From JAJZEO01 sp964477345 (GTDB taxonomy: Bacteria; Chlamydiota; Chlamydiia; Chlamydiales; 2-12-FULL-49-11): 11,609 bases of DNA. Positions within the stretch are counted from its first letter, which is position 1, and each line of letters starts with the position of its first letter. The stretch lies in the NCBI GenBank assembly GCA_964477345.1, contig CAYZDL010000028.1, positions 1-11,609 of the forward strand, written 5' to 3'. Both the position numbers and the translations under genes were made by a program. The notes beneath the pieces were generated by a model, which saw nothing but the letters and a program-made list of their open reading frames with translations, was not told the DNA's origin and did not search any database. Shown piece by piece: positions 9,101-11,609 of this stretch.

Positions 9101-9393
9101 ACCACCGCCTCGGCGACGCCTCAACCTTCGAGGAGATCGACGACATTTTTGCCGAACTTAAAGACCGGTTTGGAAAGCCCCCCGAGAGCGCTATTTGGCT
9201 TTACCACATGTCCCGTATCCGCGTTTTCTGCACCTCACTTGGCATCACCTCGGCCAAATTCCTCAACACCTCTGTTCAAATCGAGCGCCCCCGCGGCAAA
9301 GATCTCGAGACAAAATCGTTCCTGATCACCAAATTTGCCGACCCCGCAACCCTTGAAGCCTTCTTTATGCATAAAATTAAAGAGATTTTTTAA
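6193..9393 (+). CDS. mfd: transcription-repair coupling factor Mfd
   Basis: A 1066-residue ATP-driven DNA translocase. It pushes RNA polymerase stalled at lesions off the template and recruits UvrA for nucleotide excision repair. The N-terminal UvrB-like region has FPSWEVL early and DKGQFAVRGGIIDLYP at about 164-179. The RNA-polymerase-interacting (CarD-like) domain starts at Glu424 with EVGDLVVHFHNGIGRY. The superfamily 2 motor has Walker A GDVGYGKT at 575-582, a DEEQ box at 677-680, TATPIPRT after it, and motif VI RGRVGR at 848-853. The C-terminal regulatory domain (D7) is present from roughly 930. It is somewhat shorter than E. coli Mfd (1148), mainly in the N-terminal third, and all motor motifs are intact. 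It starts within the alaS stop codon (ATGA). C-ending codons become more frequent toward its 3' end. I recall the same alaS-mfd pair in Chlamydia, where heme genes follow; here an accessory pair follows. Confidence 0.97.
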   Translation: MSDLLTLLEKEPFFPSLASHPSLLFEGLWDAPKAVILASLFRHQKKPLVVITEGERKDRLFEDLFYFFPEQLIDFPSWEVLISEEVKPNPDIMGERLSTLLRLSKSKEPLIILTPLSSLLQKVVSPESLQKTFMELKVGEEIPFELLIEELETLGYTRAKLIEDKGQFAVRGGIIDLYPVSSMTPYRIEFFGDQIEEIRSFDPMSQKSHEQVKKFTLGHADEYSLVRHSKKLLSLLDYFQNATLVFDELTAIEDSYVGLKQMIQTASPYFIDFTELLKQEHQKVFFSQESVEKLSEKIMKKGDTLSFEFSGIDLTTKRIASPFLPLDVYYENDEIAEGISDHELQTETYFLSGSEKEEEQIKSKLTRLPSKSTFLKGYLSSGFVLPKSQIAVVPYTEFTHRLKVRRKKWRTSYHTPVSEFHAIEVGDLVVHFHNGIGRYLGIEKKNNHLGQMTEFLIIEYAGSSKLYVPAAQSHLVSRYIGSKEEIPELHKLGASNWQRQKIRAQQAIIGYAKDLIELQAKRELEGGFVYPPDSEEMKMFEEAFEYTETNDQLSAIADIKNDMTSNKPVDRLVCGDVGYGKTEVAMRAAFKAIVDGNKQVAVLVPTTVLAMQHYESFKARMELFGVSVGITSRFQTPKEVKTTLEKLSQGKIDLLVGTHRILSDDVIFKNLGLIIIDEEQRFGVRSKEKLKKLKANVDCLTLTATPIPRTLYFSLIGARPMSVISSPPHDRLPIKTIIAERDNEVIKNALLREITRGGQAFFIHNRVETIYKVARELEEIIPAAKVAAVHGQMDSDTIDDIFHAFKRGDLNILVATTIIENGIDIPNANTILIDNADHFGISDLYQMRGRVGRWNKSAYAYFLIPKNKSLPEHSRKRLHALIEASGFGGGIKLAMRDLEIRGAGDILGVQQSGHISTIGFHLYCKLLKRTVDAMNKKQKTSFIETRLEFPFDARFSEGYINDETLRLETYHRLGDASTFEEIDDIFAELKDRFGKPPESAIWLYHMSRIRVFCTSLGITSAKFLNTSVQIERPRGKDLETKSFLITKFADPATLEAFFMHKIKEIF

Positions 9394-9508
9394 CTTTACC
9401 TGTAAATACAACAACCACGAAGCGATCAAATGGCTTTATTCATTTGGCTACTGGTTACAAAAATCTACGCGAAAAATAACCTCAAAAATAAATAATTTAT
9501 TTGAAGCG

Positions 9509-9536
9509 TTGTTTTATTTTTTTCCTTCAATATAAT
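9509..9536 (+). promoter_or_regulatory. candidate promoter of the accessory gene pair
   Basis: A perfect TATAAT at 9531-9536 lies 16 bases after TTGTTT (9509-9514), a weak -35 with only the TTG conserved. The region is very AT-rich, as is common for chlamydial promoters. A start near 9543 gives a leader of about 20 bases. This suggests the pair is transcribed independently of alaS-mfd. Confidence 0.55.
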
Positions 9537-9548
9537 TAAGGCTTTATT

Positions 9549-9554
9549 AAGGGA
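9549..9554 (+). promoter_or_regulatory. ribosome binding site of the 97-residue gene
   Basis: AAGGGA eight bases before the ATG at 9563. It supports this start and supports the small gene being translated. Confidence 0.65.
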
Positions 9555-9562
9555 AATTTTCC

Positions 9563-9856
9563 ATGGGCTCATCATTTTTTCCGATTCCATCCAATACAGG
9601 CACCACTGGCGTCTATGTCCCAGTGACAAATGATTTTTTTATGAAAATTTCGATTCGGCCTAAAAATTTACTTTCCTGGGAAGGTATTGCTTTTATTGCA
9701 AGATCGTACATTTCCTTCTACGACTACACGGCCGAAATAGTCAAAACCCACGACGAGAAATACCATCTGAGAACTTTTAACCTTGTTCAAAACTGGTGGG
9801 CCAGCTTTCAATTAACCCCTGCCTATAAAAAACTCCCGGACAACAAATCAAAGTGA
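9563..9856 (+). CDS. small hypothetical protein with IARSY module, paralogous to next gene's N-terminus
   Basis: A 97-residue protein of unknown function. Residues 39-53 (WEGIAFIARSYISFY) match residues 37-51 of the downstream protein (WMSITQIARSYLSPY) at nine of 15 positions, at almost the same distance from the start. The next 20 or so residues share a looser pattern ending in an aromatic/hydrophobic strand. It therefore equals the N-terminal domain of its neighbour without the membrane, ankyrin-like and J-domain parts. It has no signal peptide or membrane segment. It has its own promoter candidate and a good ribosome binding site, and its TGA overlaps the neighbour's GTG (GTGA at 9853-9856), which argues for a working gene rather than debris. 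It could still be a shortened paralog left by tandem duplication. A role as partner or regulator of the larger protein is a guess. Confidence 0.65.
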   Translation: MGSSFFPIPSNTGTTGVYVPVTNDFFMKISIRPKNLLSWEGIAFIARSYISFYDYTAEIVKTHDEKYHLRTFNLVQNWWASFQLTPAYKKLPDNKSK

Positions 9857-11046
9857 CAGAAATTCAACGCTCAGAGACTCCATTACAATTATTTGAAGAT
9901 AACCCTTTTCTAAGGGATGTCGATATTGTCCCTGCCTCTGCTAACACCTTTGATGACGCTTGGATGAGTATAACTCAAATCGCTAGGTCTTACTTGTCCC
10001 CCTACAATCTATCCGAAGGAAGGGTAATCAAAACTCTAAGACAACCAGGCAACAAATTCTATTTCATGGTAGAGGTCAAAGAGCTTACGAATAGCGAAGT
10101 CTATTCCCGGTGCGCCATAAAAGTGATCTCATATTTCACCCTGATACTCCCTATACTGGCACTCCTTATTGCTGCCACCGACTATTTTTTCCAACCCAAG
10201 AGCATCTTTGTTGCTACTGGCGCCACGAGCGCTGATTTGCTCAATGCGGCACAGGATCCCAAACAAATTGAGGCTTTCAGAGCCCTCATGAAATTTGACC
10301 CCAAACTGATTGAAACAAGAGATGAAGAAAATCGCGACCTTTTAAGTCTTGCTTGTAAAGCAGGAAATTCAGCTGCCATCATAGAAATATGCACTACTAA
10401 CGAAGAATTTGTCTTAAGAAGATGCTATACTTTCGAAACAATTCGAAAAGCAGTTATCCAATCAATGATTGATACCCATCGAGACCGCCTTATGACACTC
10501 CTTAATGGTCATCCAGAATTTTTATTGCTCATCCCTACCGAGGCTCGAACAACTGATCATCGATTACAAAATCGACCCGCTTTTCATAACATCATTTTGG
10601 GAAATCAAACTCTTTTAATCACTGATATCTTATCGATTCAACTCCGTCATTCAGTATTTATTGAGAAATTTAATGAATGGAATCCTGGGTGCTTCTTTGA
10701 ATTACTAGAAGAAGTAACAGATAGAGAGCCAACAACTCCGCAACAACAGCAACTCCATACTTTCTTTATGAACATTCATGAAACTCTCTTTGGAGCTCCG
10801 AGCGATGATCAGCTTAAACACGATGTATTTATCCAAAACAGAGAAATTGTCAGGGGACTCGTCGCAAAACACAGCCTGGATGCTAGTAAACTTCTTGACT
10901 TAGAAGGGTGTAAATTTATTTATAGGAAGCTAGTTCTCAAATACCACCCCGATCGAAACAACAATGTTCAACCACCAGAATGGTCGTCTCTATTAGGCTG
11001 GTATAAGGCGATTGAGGAGAATTCTGAATTACTCGATCTACAATAA
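9853..11046 (+). CDS. membrane-anchored ankyrin-like protein with C-terminal J domain, candidate effector
   Basis: A 397-residue protein starting at GTG inside the previous stop (GTGA overlap). This start keeps the shared N-terminal module (IARSY at 43-47) in line with the small paralog upstream. One hydrophobic segment at about 88-109 (AIKVISYFTLILPILALLIA) should span a membrane. Residues about 125-180 resemble ankyrin-repeat helices, notably ENRDLLSLACKAGN (159-172); a second, weaker unit may lie near 240-265. The end, about 338-397, aligns without gaps with the DnaJ J domain up to HPDRN (365-369), sharing the LxxSK and KYHPDRN positions. A shortened third helix (W377, L380, W383-Y384, I387) ends the protein. 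J domains stimulate the ATPase of Hsp70 chaperones, so this protein probably recruits DnaK or a host Hsp70 to a membrane. It lacks the Gly/Phe and zinc regions of true DnaJ. Base composition is visibly more AT-rich than in mfd. The effector idea is inference. Confidence 0.8.
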   Translation: MTEIQRSETPLQLFEDNPFLRDVDIVPASANTFDDAWMSITQIARSYLSPYNLSEGRVIKTLRQPGNKFYFMVEVKELTNSEVYSRCAIKVISYFTLILPILALLIAATDYFFQPKSIFVATGATSADLLNAAQDPKQIEAFRALMKFDPKLIETRDEENRDLLSLACKAGNSAAIIEICTTNEEFVLRRCYTFETIRKAVIQSMIDTHRDRLMTLLNGHPEFLLLIPTEARTTDHRLQNRPAFHNIILGNQTLLITDILSIQLRHSVFIEKFNEWNPGCFFELLEEVTDREPTTPQQQQLHTFFMNIHETLFGAPSDDQLKHDVFIQNREIVRGLVAKHSLDASKLLDLEGCKFIYRKLVLKYHPDRNNNVQPPEWSSLLGWYKAIEENSELLDLQ

Positions 11047-11050
11047 ACCC

Positions 11051-11609
11051 TTATTCAGAGGGAATAGCTCTTGCCCTTGTGATGGCCCAAAACATTACCA
11101 CCGCGCTACAAAAGATGATACCCCCCCCTAACACCTCTCGTGTTGAAAGAGAAACCCCATAGACAATTTCCAAAACCATGTAAGTAAAGAGCACCTCAGA
11201 GAAAATAAAGGGAGAGAGCCTCCCAGGTTTTGAAAATGAGTAGGCGAGCACAATAAAAATTTGGGCTACCGCATAAAGAATCCCCAACACAAATAACATC
11301 GCAAAAAGTCCAAGAGGAATTGGCTGCCAATTGAATAAGACCGAAGGGCCTAAAAAACAGATCGACGTCAAAAAGTAGAAAAGAAGGATCTGTTCTGGGG
11401 TATCAGTCAACCTTAACTTACTCACTGAAACAGCCACATAGGCATATCCAAGGGCTGCTAGTAGAGGGTAGAGATGATCAAACGAGAACTTCGGCCCAAA
11501 TGGACCAATGACCAAATAGACCCCAATAAAACCACAGATGATTAGCGGCCATGTGATTTTAGGGATCCCCTCTTTAAGCCAAATCATAGAAAGGATCGGA
11601 ACGAAAAAA
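11051..11609 (-). CDS. DMT superfamily (EamA-type) transporter, C-terminal part (runs off right edge)
   Basis: The minus-strand frame is open to the window edge, giving 185 residues and a TAA at 11051-11053. The Met at 11587 is internal: the preceding codons read FFVPILS and complete the PxFVPILxxIWLKE pattern that typically ends the first EamA half. About six hydrophobic segments follow, separated by short loops, the usual layout of the second half of a ten-helix inner-membrane drug/metabolite transporter. The substrate cannot be told from sequence; this superfamily exports amino acids and metabolites, and in Chlamydia includes an S-adenosylmethionine importer. The frame passes through eight Gs in a row (coding strand) near the C-terminus, encoding GGG. 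It converges on the J-domain gene with four bases between the stops and no clear terminator. Confidence 0.85.
   Translation of the reverse strand, partial: FFVPILSMIWLKEGIPKITWPLIICGFIGVYLVIGPFGPKFSFDHLYPLLAALGYAYVAVSVSKLRLTDTPEQILLFYFLTSICFLGPSVLFNWQPIPLGLFAMLFVLGILYAVAQIFIVLAYSFSKPGRLSPFIFSEVLFTYMVLEIVYGVSLSTREVLGGGIIFCSAVVMFWAITRARAIPSE
11121..11128. repeat. homopolymer tract of 8 C (8 G on the coding strand)
   Basis: Eight consecutive Cs inside the 3' part of the transporter gene. Such tracts slip during replication; a one-base change would alter roughly the last 25 residues, including the final membrane helix. Confidence 0.7.

Larger units (their letters stand above)
9394..9562. other. 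intergenic region between mfd and the accessory pair
   Basis: AT-rich spacer of 169 bases. It contains a small inverted repeat (CAAATG 9427-9432 / CATTTG 9441-9446, 8-base loop) without a following T-run, so it is not a convincing terminator for mfd. The right part carries a promoter candidate and a ribosome binding site for the next gene. No RNA gene or coding stretch was seen. Confidence 0.6.

Noticed and set aside
9427..9446. Inverted repeat as an mfd terminator
   Set aside because: Six-base, mostly A/T stem with an 8-base loop and no T-run; too weak to call.
10735..10752. CAA-rich stretch (Gln run) as a microsatellite
   Set aside because: Only a few imperfect units encoding TPQQQQ; not a meaningful repeat.
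11042..11055. AATAA/TTATT inverted repeat between the convergent stops
   Set aside because: Five A/T pairs formed by the two stop regions themselves; expected by chance and not a terminator.

Overview
The window comes from a member of the Chlamydiae (order Chlamydiales), more likely an environmental 'Chlamydia-like' lineage (the Parachlamydia/Waddlia/Simkania type) than a pathogenic Chlamydia. The main reason is gene order. A transketolase gene is divergent from an alaS-mfd pair, which is the arrangement I recall for tktB, alaS and mfd (CT750-CT748) in C. trachomatis. The accessory genes on both sides are not familiar from the reduced Chlamydia genomes. This placement rests on remembered synteny and the look of the proteins; no search was run.

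Left part, minus strand (about 3498 down to 1): transketolase (tkt), then a cysteine-free hypothetical protein whose start codon overlaps the tkt stop region by 11 bases, then the N-terminal part of a secreted-looking YD/RHS-repeat protein that runs off the left edge. The three are packed tightly, run the same way and probably share a transcript.

Centre, plus strand (3575-9393): alaS (alanyl-tRNA synthetase) and mfd (transcription-repair coupling factor), joined by an ATGA stop/start overlap. Both are full length with all key motifs. The 76-base gap between tkt and alaS holds two opposing promoter candidates whose -10 boxes lie on almost the same bases.

Right part: after mfd there is a 169-base gap with a perfect TATAAT box and a good ribosome binding site. 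It leads into a two-gene accessory unit (9563-11046) joined by a GTGA overlap. The first gene encodes a 97-residue protein. The second encodes a 397-residue protein with one membrane segment, an ankyrin-like stretch and a C-terminal J domain (HPD motif). The two share an N-terminal module around an I-A-R-S-Y core at the same distance from the start, so the pair looks like a duplicated chlamydial module, possibly effector-related. It converges, with 4 bases between stop codons, on a minus-strand DMT/EamA-family membrane transporter that runs off the right edge.

No rRNA, tRNA, CRISPR array, insertion sequence or phage gene was found. The housekeeping block (tkt, alaS, mfd) is ordinary; the accessory pair after mfd and the two surface/secreted-looking genes after tkt are the parts worth attention.
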